Origin: Rosenbergiella australiborealis | GTDB lineage: Bacteria > Pseudomonadota > Gammaproteobacteria > Enterobacterales > Enterobacteriaceae | Length of the DNA stretch: 47,789 bases | Reading direction: 5' to 3' | NCBI RefSeq assembly: GCF_018494035.1 | Contig: NZ_JABBFO010000017.1 | Span: 1 to 47,789 of the forward strand | Shown here: one piece after another, positions 26,142-34,760 of the stretch | Layout: each line of letters opens with the position of its first letter | Numbering within the stretch: position 1 is the first letter of the stretch | Made by a program: the position numbers and the translations under genes | The notes under the pieces: model-generated | The model's input: the letters and a program-made list of their open reading frames with translations, nothing else | The model's database searches: none | What the model was told of the DNA's origin: nothing

Positions 26142-27289
26142 AATTTCTCCGCTGCCGCCCGTAAGGTGGCTTCCTCCTTAGCAAAACAAACTCGAATCAG
26201 GTGATGCGGGAAGGTTTCTTTGCAGAATACGGAGAGGGGAATTGCGGCCACACCTATCTTTTCTGTTAAATAAATACAAAAATCAACATCATTCATTGTT
26301 GAGATTGCCGAGTAGTCGAGCAGGAGAAAATAGGTACCTTGACAGGGGAGGAGGGTAAAGCGGCTCGATTGTAGCGCGTTGATAAAAAAATCGCGGCGTT
26401 GCTGATAGAAACTGGGGAGTTCCTGATCGTGTTCTGGAACCTGATTCAGCATATCAGCAATAGCAAGTTGAGAGGGGGTGTGCACGGAAAAAGTGAGATA
26501 CTGGTGAATTTTCCGAATTTCTGTGGTCAATGCCGGAGGGGCAACACAATACCCCACTTTCCATCCCGTCATGTGATAGGTTTTCCCGAAAGAGGAAACG
26601 GCAATACCTCTAGCACGCAGTTCAGGATGTTGTAAGAGGCTATAATGCCCAGCTTGCTCAAAGCAGATATGTTCATAAACTTCATCACTGAGCACCAATA
26701 TTGGTTTATCGGCAATGGCTTGCCATAAAGCCTCAAAGTCTTTTTTCTGCCAAACGCTAGCCGTAGGGTTGTGTGGCGTATTGAGGATCACTAAGCGGGT
26801 TTTATCGGTGATGAGTGCTGAGAATTCTGACCAGTTGGGCGAGAAGTCAGGAGGTGTTAGGCGTACATGCTTCATTGTTCCACCCGCGAGCTCAACAGCT
26901 GGGGCGTAGCTGTCATAGCTTGGCTCAAAGCAGATGACTTCGTCACCTGCTCTAACCAGCGCGGTAATCACAGAAAATAAGGCTTCGGTTGCTCCTGCCG
27001 TCACGGTAATTTCAGTTTCAGGATCGACATGGCTATTGTAGCAACGGTTAATTTTTTTACTAATTGCTTCGCGAAGCGCGGGAATGCCTGACATTGGTGC
27101 ATATTGGTTAGCCCCTTGCTGAACATGGTAAGCTAAGCGTTGCTGCAGATATTCCGGGCCACTAAAATCGGGAAAGCCTTGTGAAAGATTAATCGCACCC
27201 ACTTTCTGGGCGAGGGCGCTCATCGTAGTAAAAATAGTGGTTCCTAACGTTGGGAGCTTACTCTCTAAAACCAGTGTAGATTCAGTCAT
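26129..27289 (-). CDS. ybdL: Methionine/glutamine aminotransferase YbdL (PLP, class I)
   Basis: Class I/II aminotransferase known in E. coli to prefer methionine, and in salvage to aminate 4-methylthio-2-oxobutyrate with glutamine. Motifs are NLSQGFPDF (34-42), NQYAPMSGIPALREAI, NTPHNPTASVW and the PLP lysine K236 in SSFGKTYHMTGWKVGY. It is 386 aa, as in E. coli. It is first of the ybdL-yafV pair, with a good sigma-70 promoter and a MetJ-like operator just upstream. In E. coli the two genes are not adjacent. Confidence 0.92.
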   Translation of the reverse strand: MTESTLVLESKLPTLGTTIFTTMSALAQKVGAINLSQGFPDFSGPEYLQQRLAYHVQQGANQYAPMSGIPALREAISKKINRCYNSHVDPETEITVTAGATEALFSVITALVRAGDEVICFEPSYDSYAPAVELAGGTMKHVRLTPPDFSPNWSEFSALITDKTRLVILNTPHNPTASVWQKKDFEALWQAIADKPILVLSDEVYEHICFEQAGHYSLLQHPELRARGIAVSSFGKTYHMTGWKVGYCVAPPALTTEIRKIHQYLTFSVHTPSQLAIADMLNQVPEHDQELPSFYQQRRDFFINALQSSRFTLLPCQGTYFLLLDYSAISTMNDVDFCIYLTEKIGVAAIPLSVFCKETFPHHLIRVCFAKEEATLRAAAEKLCQL

Positions 27290-27327
27290 TCGTCGCCTCT
27301 ATACCATCTTAAGAACATATGTTCACC

Positions 27328-27356
27328 ACTATAAACATGGCTTAAGTATTTGGCAA
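27328..27356 (-). promoter_or_regulatory. Sigma-70 promoter of ybdL-yafV
   Basis: On the minus strand TTGCCA (27356-27351) and TATAGT (27333-27328) are 17 bp apart. The predicted start near 27321 falls inside the perfect 12-bp palindrome GAACATATGTTC (27313-27324), whose role is unknown. Confidence 0.75.
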
Positions 27357-27359
27357 TGT

Positions 27360-27375
27360 AGACGTTTGGATGTCT
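27360..27375. promoter_or_regulatory. MetJ operator (two tandem met boxes) upstream of ybdL
   Basis: AGACGTTT followed directly by GGATGTCT are two adjacent 8-mers matching the met-box consensus AGACGTCT at 7 and 6 positions. Two adjoining boxes are the minimal MetJ site. They end three bases before the ybdL -35 element, so methionine repression of ybdL-yafV is likely. Confidence 0.7.
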
Positions 27376-27522
27376 AAATATATTTTTTTCATTTATCTTT
27401 TAGTGAATTTGGGAGCGCTGGCACAAAGAAACATGACTTAATCTTTGCTGTCATATTGCACTGAAAAACGAATGGGCTACACTTGGCACCTGTATTTTTG
27501 CGTATTCCACAAGGGATTTAAT

Positions 27523-28110
27523 ATGTACCAAGATCTTATCCGAGATGAGTTGAATGAGGCAGCCAAAACCCTCGAACAATTCCTCAGCCAAGACGCCAAC
27601 CTTCATGCAATCCAGCAAGCCGCTGTGCTACTCGCTACAAGTTTTAAACAGGGTGGAAAGGTATTGTCTTGTGGTAATGGCGGTTCTCATTGTGATGCGA
27701 TGCATTTTGCAGAAGAGCTCACTGGACGCTATCGCGAAGATCGGCCTGGTTATCCGGCTATTGCTATCTCAGATGTGAGTCATTTATCTTGTGTCAGCAA
27801 TGATTTTGGTTATGAGTATGTTTTTTCAAGGTTTATTGAAGCAGTCGGCCAATCAGGTGATGTGCTACTCGGTATTTCTACTTCAGGCAACTCCGCAAAT
27901 ATTATTCGTGCGGTCAGTGCTGCTCGCCTCAAGGGAATGAAAGTAATTACCTTAACGGGTAAGGACGGGGGCAAAATGGCAGGTACTGCTGATGTTGAAA
28001 TTCGTGTGCCGCATTTTGGCTATGCGGATCGTATTCAAGAAATTCATATTAAAATTATTCACATCTTGATTTTGTTAATTGAGAAAGAGATGCAGCGGAT
28101 TTCAGAATAG
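27523..28110 (+). CDS. gmhA: Phosphoheptose isomerase GmhA
   Basis: Converts sedoheptulose 7-phosphate to D-glycero-D-manno-heptose 7-phosphate, the first step of LPS inner-core heptose synthesis. It is a SIS-domain protein with [20 protein letters not shown] (~47-66), [15 protein letters not shown] and the C-terminal [18 protein letters not shown] start it at ATG 27523 (AAGGGA six bases upstream), giving 195 aa and the start [10 protein letters not shown] that I recall from E. coli; the 26 codons open upstream are not GmhA-like. It is followed by yafJ, as in E. coli. Confidence 0.97.
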   Translation: MYQDLIRDELNEAAKTLEQFLSQDANLHAIQQAAVLLATSFKQGGKVLSCGNGGSHCDAMHFAEELTGRYREDRPGYPAIAISDVSHLSCVSNDFGYEYVFSRFIEAVGQSGDVLLGISTSGNSANIIRAVSAARLKGMKVITLTGKDGGKMAGTADVEIRVPHFGYADRIQEIHIKIIHILILLIEKEMQRISE

Positions 28111-28226
28111 CTGTTTTTGTTATTTCTGAAGAGCGCTTTACCCAGTTGCAGCATGACGCAGAGCATGTTATTGATTGATAGGTATCGGCGTTAAGTGACT
28201 GATACTCTGTTATCGAGGTTATCTGC

Positions 28227-29000
28227 ATGTGTGAGCTGCTTGGGATGAGCGCAAATGTCCCTACTGATATTTGTTTTAGTTTTTCAGGATTAGTCCAGCG
28301 TGGTGGCGGGACTGGCCCCCATAAAGATGGTTGGGGGATCACTTTTTATGAGGGAAAAGGGTGTCGTACGTTCAAAGATCCTTTGCCGAGCTTTGAATCG
28401 CCTATTGCCCGTTTGGTTCAAGAATATCCTATCAAATCTCATTCGGTTATTGCTCATATTCGCCAAGCCAATCGCGGTAAAGTCGCACTCGAGAACACGC
28501 ACCCTTTTACCCGTGAGCTTTGGGGACGTCATTGGACCTATGCTCATAATGGACAGCTTAAGGGATATCGATCGCTCAATACCGGGCAGTATCGTCCTGT
28601 GGGGGAAACCGATAGCGAACGAGCTTTCTGTTGGATTTTACACAATCTCTCTCAGCGCTTCCCAAATACTCCTAAAAATTGGACACCTGTTTTCCGGTAT
28701 ATCGCTGAGCTTGCTGATGAGCTCAGAGCGCTTGGCGTCTTTAATATGCTTCTCTCAGATGGCCGTTATTTGATGGCTTATTGTTCTACACATCTGCACT
28801 GGATTACGCGTCGTGCACCTTTTGGCAAGGCGACTTTAATTGATCAAGACGTTGAAGTCGATTTTCTTCAGCAGACAACGGCAAATGATGTGGTGACTGT
28901 CGTGGCAACACAGCCGCTGACCGGTAATGAAACCTGGCATAAAATTATGCCAGGTGAGTGGAAGCTATTCTGTTTGGGTGAAGGCCAGAAACGTTTTTGA
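28227..29000 (+). CDS. yafJ: Class II glutamine amidotransferase YafJ
   Basis: Ntn-type glutaminase domain protein; the nucleophile is Cys2, exposed after removal of Met1 ([12 protein letters not shown]). Class II motifs include GPHKDGWGI (~31-39), [18 protein letters not shown] and [13 protein letters not shown]. It is 257 aa; the acceptor of the ammonia is unknown. It follows gmhA by 116 bp, as in E. coli. Its last 36 bases overlap the end of convergent dpaA. Confidence 0.92.
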   Translation: MCELLGMSANVPTDICFSFSGLVQRGGGTGPHKDGWGITFYEGKGCRTFKDPLPSFESPIARLVQEYPIKSHSVIAHIRQANRGKVALENTHPFTRELWGRHWTYAHNGQLKGYRSLNTGQYRPVGETDSERAFCWILHNLSQRFPNTPKNWTPVFRYIAELADELRALGVFNMLLSDGRYLMAYCSTHLHWITRRAPFGKATLIDQDVEVDFLQQTTANDVVTVVATQPLTGNETWHKIMPGEWKLFCLGEGQKRF

Positions 29001-29738
29001 TGCGCTTGGTGACGTTGCTCGGAAAAGATTATCTTTTGGGGCAACCGTTCCATTGCTTTGACCATTAACGATATATTGATTATTCGTCACTATTACCGTT
29101 GGGGGAAGTTTGTATTTCTCGAAATAATCATAGCCCGGTTTGAGTTGTTTCCAGAAATTGATGTACTGTGACCCCGCATAAAGACGCATGTTGTCATCCG
29201 TCATTCGGAACGGATAGATGTTCACCTCAATTTGGGATTGTCCGTTATGGAAGGCGGCGGTGACATAGTTGAAAATCTGCGCTATGCCGCTATTAGTCAT
29301 CGCATAACAACCAATAGAAACACAGTCACCATGAATCATCAGGTAGTTTCCATGATAGCCATTGTCTCGGTCATATTGATTAGGAAAACCGAGGTTAATC
29401 GCTCGATAATAGTGGCTATCTGGATGTAGCTGCGAAGCACCGATGGTGTAGAAGCCTTCTGGGCTTTTAAAATCCCCTTCCGTACGCTTAGGGCCAAGGC
29501 CACCTGAAAATTTACAAATAGAAAAACGGTCGAGTAAGCGGAATTGATTGCCTACTTTTGCGTAAAGTTCGAGTACTCGCTCTGACTTAAATATTTGAAT
29601 AAATACCGGCGAGCCGAGAAGCTCGGTTTTTAGCTGGTTACTAACTGGAGCTTGTAGAGCATTCGAGAGTGGAACAACATTTTCTGAAAACGCGCTACAG
29701 GAAAACAATATCGCAAAAACAAGTGCGAAAATACGCAT
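28965..29738 (-). CDS. dpaA: YkuD-domain periplasmic enzyme DpaA (YafK)
   Basis: Periplasmic L,D-transpeptidase-fold protein. E. coli DpaA (YafK) is reported to cut the bond between Braun lipoprotein and peptidoglycan rather than form crosslinks. It has a signal peptide [19 protein letters not shown] and the catalytic block [18 protein letters not shown] (~134-151), with the histidine, serine and nucleophilic cysteine of the family. It is 257 aa. The neighbour order gmhA-yafJ-yafK-dinB matches E. coli apart from missing yafQ/dinJ/yafL/yafM-type genes. Confidence 0.91.
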   Translation of the reverse strand: MRIFALVFAILFSCSAFSENVVPLSNALQAPVSNQLKTELLGSPVFIQIFKSERVLELYAKVGNQFRLLDRFSICKFSGGLGPKRTEGDFKSPEGFYTIGASQLHPDSHYYRAINLGFPNQYDRDNGYHGNYLMIHGDCVSIGCYAMTNSGIAQIFNYVTAAFHNGQSQIEVNIYPFRMTDDNMRLYAGSQYINFWKQLKPGYDYFEKYKLPPTVIVTNNQYIVNGQSNGTVAPKDNLFRATSPSASKTFLAFTQTE

Positions 29739-29959
29739 GCTAGGTGTACCTTGATGACAATCATGAGGACGGTCTGCAAGGCAGTTAGACGGCGCTTGCA
29801 GTAGATCGGTTTACCCGCGCAACATTATCACTGTTCTCGGTTTAATCAAGCCTTCATAGGGCTTTTTTTTGCTAAAAAAAATGAGAAAATATTGTTAACA
29901 TTCGACTCGATATATTTTTCGTCATTGATAGCAAGAAAATCTGAAACTTGCATTCTGAA

Positions 29960-29975
29960 CTGGTTATTTATACAG
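29960..29975 (+). promoter_or_regulatory. LexA (SOS) box upstream of dinB
   Basis: CTGGTTATTTATACAG matches the CTGT-N8-ACAG consensus with one change in the left half-site. It sits 30 bp before the dinB ATG, where SOS control of DNA polymerase IV is expected. Confidence 0.8.
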
Positions 29976-30004
29976 TGCATGGATATTGGTTCAGGAGAGT
30001 ATCG

Positions 30005-31060
30005 ATGCGAAAAATTATTCATGTTGATATGGATTGTTTTTATGCAGCAGTTGAGATGCGAGACAATCCTGCTTTACGAGATATACCGATTGCGATTGGC
30101 GGAAGTCGAGAGCGGCGGGGCGTTATTAGTACAGCCAATTATCCCGCGCGTCGCTATGGTGTCAAAAGTGCAATGCCTACCGCGACTGCGCTTAAACTAT
30201 GTCCGCAGCTCATTTTACTGCCAGGTCGATTTGATGCCTATAAGCAGGTCTCGGCGCAGATCCAGCTTATATTTAAACGTTATACGCTAAAAGTTGAACC
30301 ACTCTCTCTTGATGAGGCTTACCTTGATGTCACGGAATGCCAACGATGCAAGGGGTCAGCCACACTGATTGCTGAAGAGATTCGTCGTACGATTTTCGAT
30401 GAAACAGGCCTAACGGCCTCGGCCGGGGTTGCTCCGATCAAGTTTCTAGCCAAGATAGCCTCGGAAATCAATAAGCCTGATGGAATATATGTTATCCCGC
30501 CACATCGGGTTGATTCTTTTTTACAGACATTACCTCTTACTAACATCCCAGGTGTCGGTGAAGTCTCCTCGCGAAAATTAGCCGATCTTGGTTTGTACAC
30601 CTGTGCGGATGTTCAAAAAATAGAATTAAGTTTTTTATTAAAAAAATTTGGTAAGTTTGGTCGTAGCTTATGGGAACGAAGTCAGGGTATCGATAGCCGG
30701 GAGGTCGATGGCGATCGGCAACGTAAATCTATCGGCGTCGAAACCACCTTAGAACAAGACATAGTTCACTGGTCGCAGTGTCTGGTGGTGATAGAAAAAC
30801 TCTATCAGGAACTAGAACGTCGGCTGCAACAAGTCCGTTCTGATCGGCGTATTGCACGCCAGGGTGTGAAATTTAAGTTTTCTGATTTTCAACAGACGAC
30901 ACAGGAACATATGTGGTCTGAATTAACTAAACAAGATTTTATCGACACGGCTCTGCAGCTTTGGGAACAGCGTCGCCGTGGACGCTCAGTGAGGTTAATT
31001 GGATTACATATTCACTTAGTCGACCCGCATGCTGAACGTCAACTTCCTTTGGCTCTATGA
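30005..31060 (+). CDS. dinB: DNA polymerase IV DinB
   Basis: Y-family translesion polymerase of the SOS response. The catalytic carboxylates are D8 (HVDMDCFYAAVEM) and D103-E104 (PLSLDEAYLDVT). The little-finger region and a helix-hairpin-helix motif (TNIPGVGEVSSRKLADLG, ~177-194) are present. I start it at ATG 30005 with AGGAGA upstream, giving 351 aa, the E. coli length; 19 extra open codons upstream cross the LexA box. The yafNOP genes that follow E. coli dinB are absent; its last 22 bases overlap the convergent esterase gene. No C-terminal beta-clamp motif was resolved beyond the LPLAL end. Confidence 0.97.
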   Translation: MRKIIHVDMDCFYAAVEMRDNPALRDIPIAIGGSRERRGVISTANYPARRYGVKSAMPTATALKLCPQLILLPGRFDAYKQVSAQIQLIFKRYTLKVEPLSLDEAYLDVTECQRCKGSATLIAEEIRRTIFDETGLTASAGVAPIKFLAKIASEINKPDGIYVIPPHRVDSFLQTLPLTNIPGVGEVSSRKLADLGLYTCADVQKIELSFLLKKFGKFGRSLWERSQGIDSREVDGDRQRKSIGVETTLEQDIVHWSQCLVVIEKLYQELERRLQQVRSDRRIARQGVKFKFSDFQQTTQEHMWSELTKQDFIDTALQLWEQRRRGRSVRLIGLHIHLVDPHAERQLPLAL

Positions 31061-31926
31061 GCCGAGAGTTGGTTGAGCCAGGATAAATAATGCTTCGGCC
31101 ATGCCGATTCGGCAGTACCTACTCGCCCTAAACCAAAACCATGCCCGCCTGTTTTATACCGAATCAAGGTTATTGGTACATGATGCTGTTTAGCAGCAGT
31201 AAGCAGAAGCTGGCCATTAATCGGTGGAGCAATCGGATCATCATCACTTTCAATGACGAAAAGTGGCGGTGAACAGTCATTAATATAATGCTGTACTGAC
31301 CATTTTTTTTCTTCTTGCAGATTAGCTAGAGGGCCAACGAGTACTCGATGCGTTGCACTATGGTTGTAAGGCGCCTCTACCGTCACGATCGGATAAATCA
31401 ATGCCATTCCCTCAAGCCGAGGCTTGTTTTCAGTTATAGGTGAGGCGATAAGTGTACGATTGATGGCTAAAGCTAATAAATGAGCTCCCGCGGAGTAGCC
31501 GAGTACCGAAAGATGGGGATTCGTTGGCATAATAATTTTTAAGGCTTGATGAACGTCATCGATTGCGACATTTTTACCTTCAGGCCAGTGTTCATTTGGG
31601 AGACGATAGGTGAGAACGTAAACGCGAAAGCCATGCTGAGCCAGTAAATGCGCAGTAGGGATCGCTTCCTTATTTTGCTCTATTCTTCTGTATCCGCCTC
31701 CTGCGGCAATCAATACTGTCTTGCCATTAAAGTGTTCTGGTGTATAGAGAGTTAAAAAGGGGGCATTAACGCCTATCACTGAACCATGTCTATTGTATAA
31801 GGCTACCGGTCCTGGACGAACGTTATCACTTGTTGCAGGCCAGAGTAAGTGAGTATTAGGAAGTGCTTGGCTTGATAATGGCAAAAAGCTAATTAAGGCA
31901 AACGACAGAGCACGGCGAGAGATCAT
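31039..31926 (-). CDS. Exported alpha/beta-hydrolase, acetyl-esterase-like
   Basis: A signal peptide (MISRRALSFALISFLPLSSQA) precedes an esterase/lipase-type alpha/beta-hydrolase. The oxyanion region is VLIAAGGGYRRIEQNKEA (~71-88), the nucleophile elbow GYSAGAH, the acid in VIESDDDPIAPP and the histidine in KTGGHGFGLG. This resembles the BD-FAE/acetyl-xylan-esterase group, so a periplasmic deacetylase or carboxylesterase of sugar or plant-derived esters is plausible; the substrate is unknown. It is 295 aa. It occupies the place of yafNOP/prfH between dinB and pepD in E. coli and I do not recognise a named orthologue. Confidence 0.8.
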   Translation of the reverse strand: MISRRALSFALISFLPLSSQALPNTHLLWPATSDNVRPGPVALYNRHGSVIGVNAPFLTLYTPEHFNGKTVLIAAGGGYRRIEQNKEAIPTAHLLAQHGFRVYVLTYRLPNEHWPEGKNVAIDDVHQALKIIMPTNPHLSVLGYSAGAHLLALAINRTLIASPITENKPRLEGMALIYPIVTVEAPYNHSATHRVLVGPLANLQEEKKWSVQHYINDCSPPLFVIESDDDPIAPPINGQLLLTAAKQHHVPITLIRYKTGGHGFGLGRVGTAESAWPKHYLSWLNQLSAHRAKGS

Positions 31927-31952
31927 AGATTACCTCGGTATATCTTGCAGTG

Positions 31953-31978
31953 AAGCTAGGCGCTAAGGCGCCTAGCTT
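31953..31978. terminator. Hairpin between pepD and the esterase gene
   Basis: A perfect 11-bp inverted repeat (AAGCTAGGCGC, loop TAAG, GCGCCTAGCTT) lies just past the pepD stop codon. The T run is short on the minus strand, so termination strength is uncertain; it is otherwise a typical 3'-end hairpin. Confidence 0.6.
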
Positions 31979-31984
31979 TTGGCC

Positions 31985-33442
31985 TTATTTTGTCGGAATG
32001 GCTTTTAACAATGCCGTTAATAACTGCCAATAGAGCGCTACGCTACCAATATGAACTTGTTCATCGGGTGAGTGAGGGCCGGTAATGGTGGGTCCAATAG
32101 ATACCATATCTAAATGGGGATAAGGTTTGCGGAATAGTCCGCATTCAAGACCAGCATGAATTACCTGAATAGAGGGTTTTTTTCCAAATAATTTAAGATA
32201 GATTTCTCTCGTCAACCCCATAATTGCGGAGTTGGCATCGGGTTGCCATCCAGGGTAGCTACCAGAGGCTTCGGTTTTGGCTCCCGCTAGTGCCCCAAGT
32301 GAATGAAGCATTGAAACTACGTACGCTTTACCGCTATCAATCAATGAACGAATCAAGCAAAAAATCTTTGCCTGTTCATCTTCGAGCACCACGATACCGA
32401 TGTTTAATGAGGTTTCAACGACCCCTTGTGCCACATCAGAATTACGTATAACACCGTTAGGCGTTACGTTAAGAAGGTTTATAAAACGGTCGCGACTATC
32501 TGCTGTTAGCGCTAGGCCTGAATACGCAGCAGGTTTTGCCTCTAAGGTCACTTGTTTATCTTTCGGTGCGACCTCATTTTGTAAAATAGACAAATAATCG
32601 CCCAGCACTTGTTGCAGTAAGGCTTCTTTTTCGTGAGAAACGGCGACTATCGCGCTGGCTTCACGTGGAATAGCATTACGTAAGTTGCCACCTTTAAAAT
32701 CAAGTAGACTCAGTTCAAGCTGCGTGCCATATTCTGCGAAGAAACGGGCCAGTAATTTTGTTGCATTACCTAAACCTAGATGAATATCGGCGCCAGAGTG
32801 TCCGCCTCGTAATCCTTTTATACTGATTTCGTAGGTATGAGCGTTTGCCGGTATAGCTTCGCGCTGAATGGGTAATTCTGATAAGAAATCAATTCCGCCC
32901 GCGCAGCCCATGTAGACTTCGCCTTCTTCTTCCGAATCGGTATTGATAAGAATTTCAGCCTGTAGCCAGTTAGGTTGTAACCCGAAAGCACCTTCCATAC
33001 CGGCTTCTTCCGTCATGGTCAGTAAAACTTCGAGTGGACCATGTTCGACGCTCTCATCGGCCAACACTGCAAGGGCCGAGGCCATACCGATACCGTTATC
33101 GGCTCCCAGTGTGGTTCCCCGTGCTTTAAGCCATTCACCATCTACCCAAGGTTGAATCGGATCACGCGCAAAATCATGCTCAGTCGCATTATTCTTTTGT
33201 GGAACCATGTCTAGGTGAGCTTGTAATGCAACGGGTTTACGATTTTCCATACCCGGTGTGGCGGGTTTACGGATCAAAATATTTCCGGTTGTATCTCGTT
33301 CGCACCATAGCTGTTGTGATGAAGCCCAGTTAACAATAAAGGTCGCTAAGGCCTCTTCATGGTAAGAAGGGTGTGGAATAGAACAGATTTTCGCAAAGAA
33401 ATCCCATAAAGGTTGTGGGGATAATTGAGACAGTTCAGACAC
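31985..33442 (-). CDS. pepD: Aminoacyl-histidine dipeptidase PepD (M20C)
   Basis: Cytosolic zinc dipeptidase (carnosinase-type) with broad dipeptide specificity. It is 485 aa, equal to E. coli PepD. Metal ligand motifs are VALQAHLDMVPQ (~77-88), LGADNGIGMASALA, TMTEEAGMEGAFGL and, near the C-terminus, HAGLECGLF. It is monocistronic and divergent from gpt, as in E. coli. No odd feature is seen. Confidence 0.97.
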   Translation of the reverse strand: MSELSQLSPQPLWDFFAKICSIPHPSYHEEALATFIVNWASSQQLWCERDTTGNILIRKPATPGMENRKPVALQAHLDMVPQKNNATEHDFARDPIQPWVDGEWLKARGTTLGADNGIGMASALAVLADESVEHGPLEVLLTMTEEAGMEGAFGLQPNWLQAEILINTDSEEEGEVYMGCAGGIDFLSELPIQREAIPANAHTYEISIKGLRGGHSGADIHLGLGNATKLLARFFAEYGTQLELSLLDFKGGNLRNAIPREASAIVAVSHEKEALLQQVLGDYLSILQNEVAPKDKQVTLEAKPAAYSGLALTADSRDRFINLLNVTPNGVIRNSDVAQGVVETSLNIGIVVLEDEQAKIFCLIRSLIDSGKAYVVSMLHSLGALAGAKTEASGSYPGWQPDANSAIMGLTREIYLKLFGKKPSIQVIHAGLECGLFRKPYPHLDMVSIGPTITGPHSPDEQVHIGSVALYWQLLTALLKAIPTK

Positions 33443-33673
33443 AATGAGTCTCCTATGACAGTAAAAGGCGAAGTACTATTTTCTGCCGTTTAGCGGCGTT
33501 CAGTGGTCGTGAAAGCATACCATTGTTCGCTATCCAGCAGTGATTTAACCCTAAAAAAAGTCAAACTCCGCGTCAGCCCTAGTTTTTATCTAATCTTATC
33601 CTTATAATCACGCGCAAACTTTTTTCGTTTGTCCATTCACCAGACCAATCTGATTGGTCGGAGCCTGATTATT

Positions 33674-34132
33674 ATGAGTCAAAAATACGTAGTTACTTGG
33701 GATATGTTGCAAATCCACGCCCGCCAGTTGGCTGAGAAATTACTGCCAGTTGAACAGTGGAAAGGCATCATTGCAGTGAGCCGTGGCGGTTTAGTACCGG
33801 CTGCATTACTGGCGCGTGAACTGGGTATCCGCCATGTTGACACTGTATGTATCTCAAGTTATGACCATGATCATCAACGTGAAATGAAAATTTTGAAGCG
33901 CGCTGAAGGTGATGGCGAAGGGTTTATTGTTATCGATGATCTCGTGGATACAGGGGGTACAGCGAAAGTTGTCCGTGATATGTACCACAAAGCGCGCTTC
34001 GTCACTATTTTTGCTAAGCCTGCAGGCCGTCCATTAGTCGATGATTACGTCGTCGACATCCCGCAAGACACGTGGATTGAACAACCTTGGGATATGGGAA
34101 TTACCTTTATTCCACCATTAGTTAAGAATTGA
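33674..34132 (+). CDS. gpt: Xanthine-guanine phosphoribosyltransferase Gpt
   Basis: Purine salvage enzyme converting guanine and xanthine with PRPP into GMP and XMP. The PRPP-binding motif is [17 protein letters not shown] (~82-98); the purine-specificity tail [10 protein letters not shown] is present near residue 135. I start it at ATG 33674, giving 152 aa, identical to E. coli; the 15 codons open upstream are not Gpt-like. It complements the nearby degradative hpx genes only in a general metabolic sense. E. coli frsA, normally next, is absent. Confidence 0.97.
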   Translation: MSQKYVVTWDMLQIHARQLAEKLLPVEQWKGIIAVSRGGLVPAALLARELGIRHVDTVCISSYDHDHQREMKILKRAEGDGEGFIVIDDLVDTGGTAKVVRDMYHKARFVTIFAKPAGRPLVDDYVVDIPQDTWIEQPWDMGITFIPPLVKN

Positions 34133-34146
34133 TTTGAAAAAAACAG

Positions 34147-34175
34147 CAGCACCACTTATTGGTGCTGTTTTTTTT
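34147..34175 (+). terminator. Terminator of gpt
   Basis: An 8-bp stem (CAGCACCA, loop CTTAT, TGGTGCTG) is followed by eight T, 15 bases after the gpt stop codon. Confidence 0.93.
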
Positions 34176-34249
34176 ATCATTTTCATTTCAATGATAAGTC
34201 TGCTAAAAATGAAGTCCATAACCAATTTCGGTGATAGGGGTGTAGTCAG

Positions 34250-34642
34250 ATGGTATTGCCAGGAGGCCACTTCAGAGGCCGTTATATCGTAAAGTTTAAT
34301 GAGTTAGGGCCTTACTTACGTGAGGATCAATGCCACGGTCAACGATTTTTCTTTGATTGCTTGGCCGTTTGTACCAATATCAAACCTGCACCTGAAAAAA
34401 GAGAGTTTTGGGGCTGGTGGCTCGTTTTGGATGCTCAAGAAACACACTTTGATTATCGCTTCGATTTTGGTCTTTACGATAAGTCCGGCCAATGGGTACC
34501 TGTAGAAATCAAGCGCGATGCGGACAGACATGAAGCGGAAGCCAGTTTACAAAAGTTCTTCCCAAGGCTTGAAGCATTAATGAACGAGTTAAATGCACCT
34601 CTTATTCCTGCGAGTGATTTTGAACCCTCTTTGACGTTTTAA
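34250..34642 (+). CDS. crl: Sigma-S (RpoS) activator Crl
   Basis: Binds RpoS and promotes its assembly with core RNA polymerase. The 130-aa protein closely follows E. coli Crl (133 aa) in the block RFFFDCLAVCTNIKPAPEKR, given here as FFFDCLAVCTNIKPAPE (~39-55), and in EFWGWWLVLDAQE. The C-terminal third is divergent. Its presence implies RpoS-dependent control in this organism. phoE, which follows crl in E. coli, is missing and proB comes next. Confidence 0.95.
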   Translation: MVLPGGHFRGRYIVKFNELGPYLREDQCHGQRFFFDCLAVCTNIKPAPEKREFWGWWLVLDAQETHFDYRFDFGLYDKSGQWVPVEIKRDADRHEAEASLQKFFPRLEALMNELNAPLIPASDFEPSLTF

Positions 34643-34760
34643 TCAGCGAAGTTTGCCACTTTATTTATTAAGTTGTGTGATGGACAAGGATAGCTATTGG
34701 CAAGCTCTAGCTGTCCTGATACAACAGTAAACTTATTTAAATTTCTAGGTGGCAAGTAAT

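Noticed and set aside
27485-27501. Sigma-54-like TGGCAC...TTTGC ahead of gmhA
   Set aside because: The GG and GC are 15 bp apart instead of the required 12, so it cannot be a sigma-54 promoter.
29948-30004. 19-codon N-terminal extension of DinB
   Set aside because: It contains the LexA box; the start at 30005 gives the family length with AGGAGA upstream.
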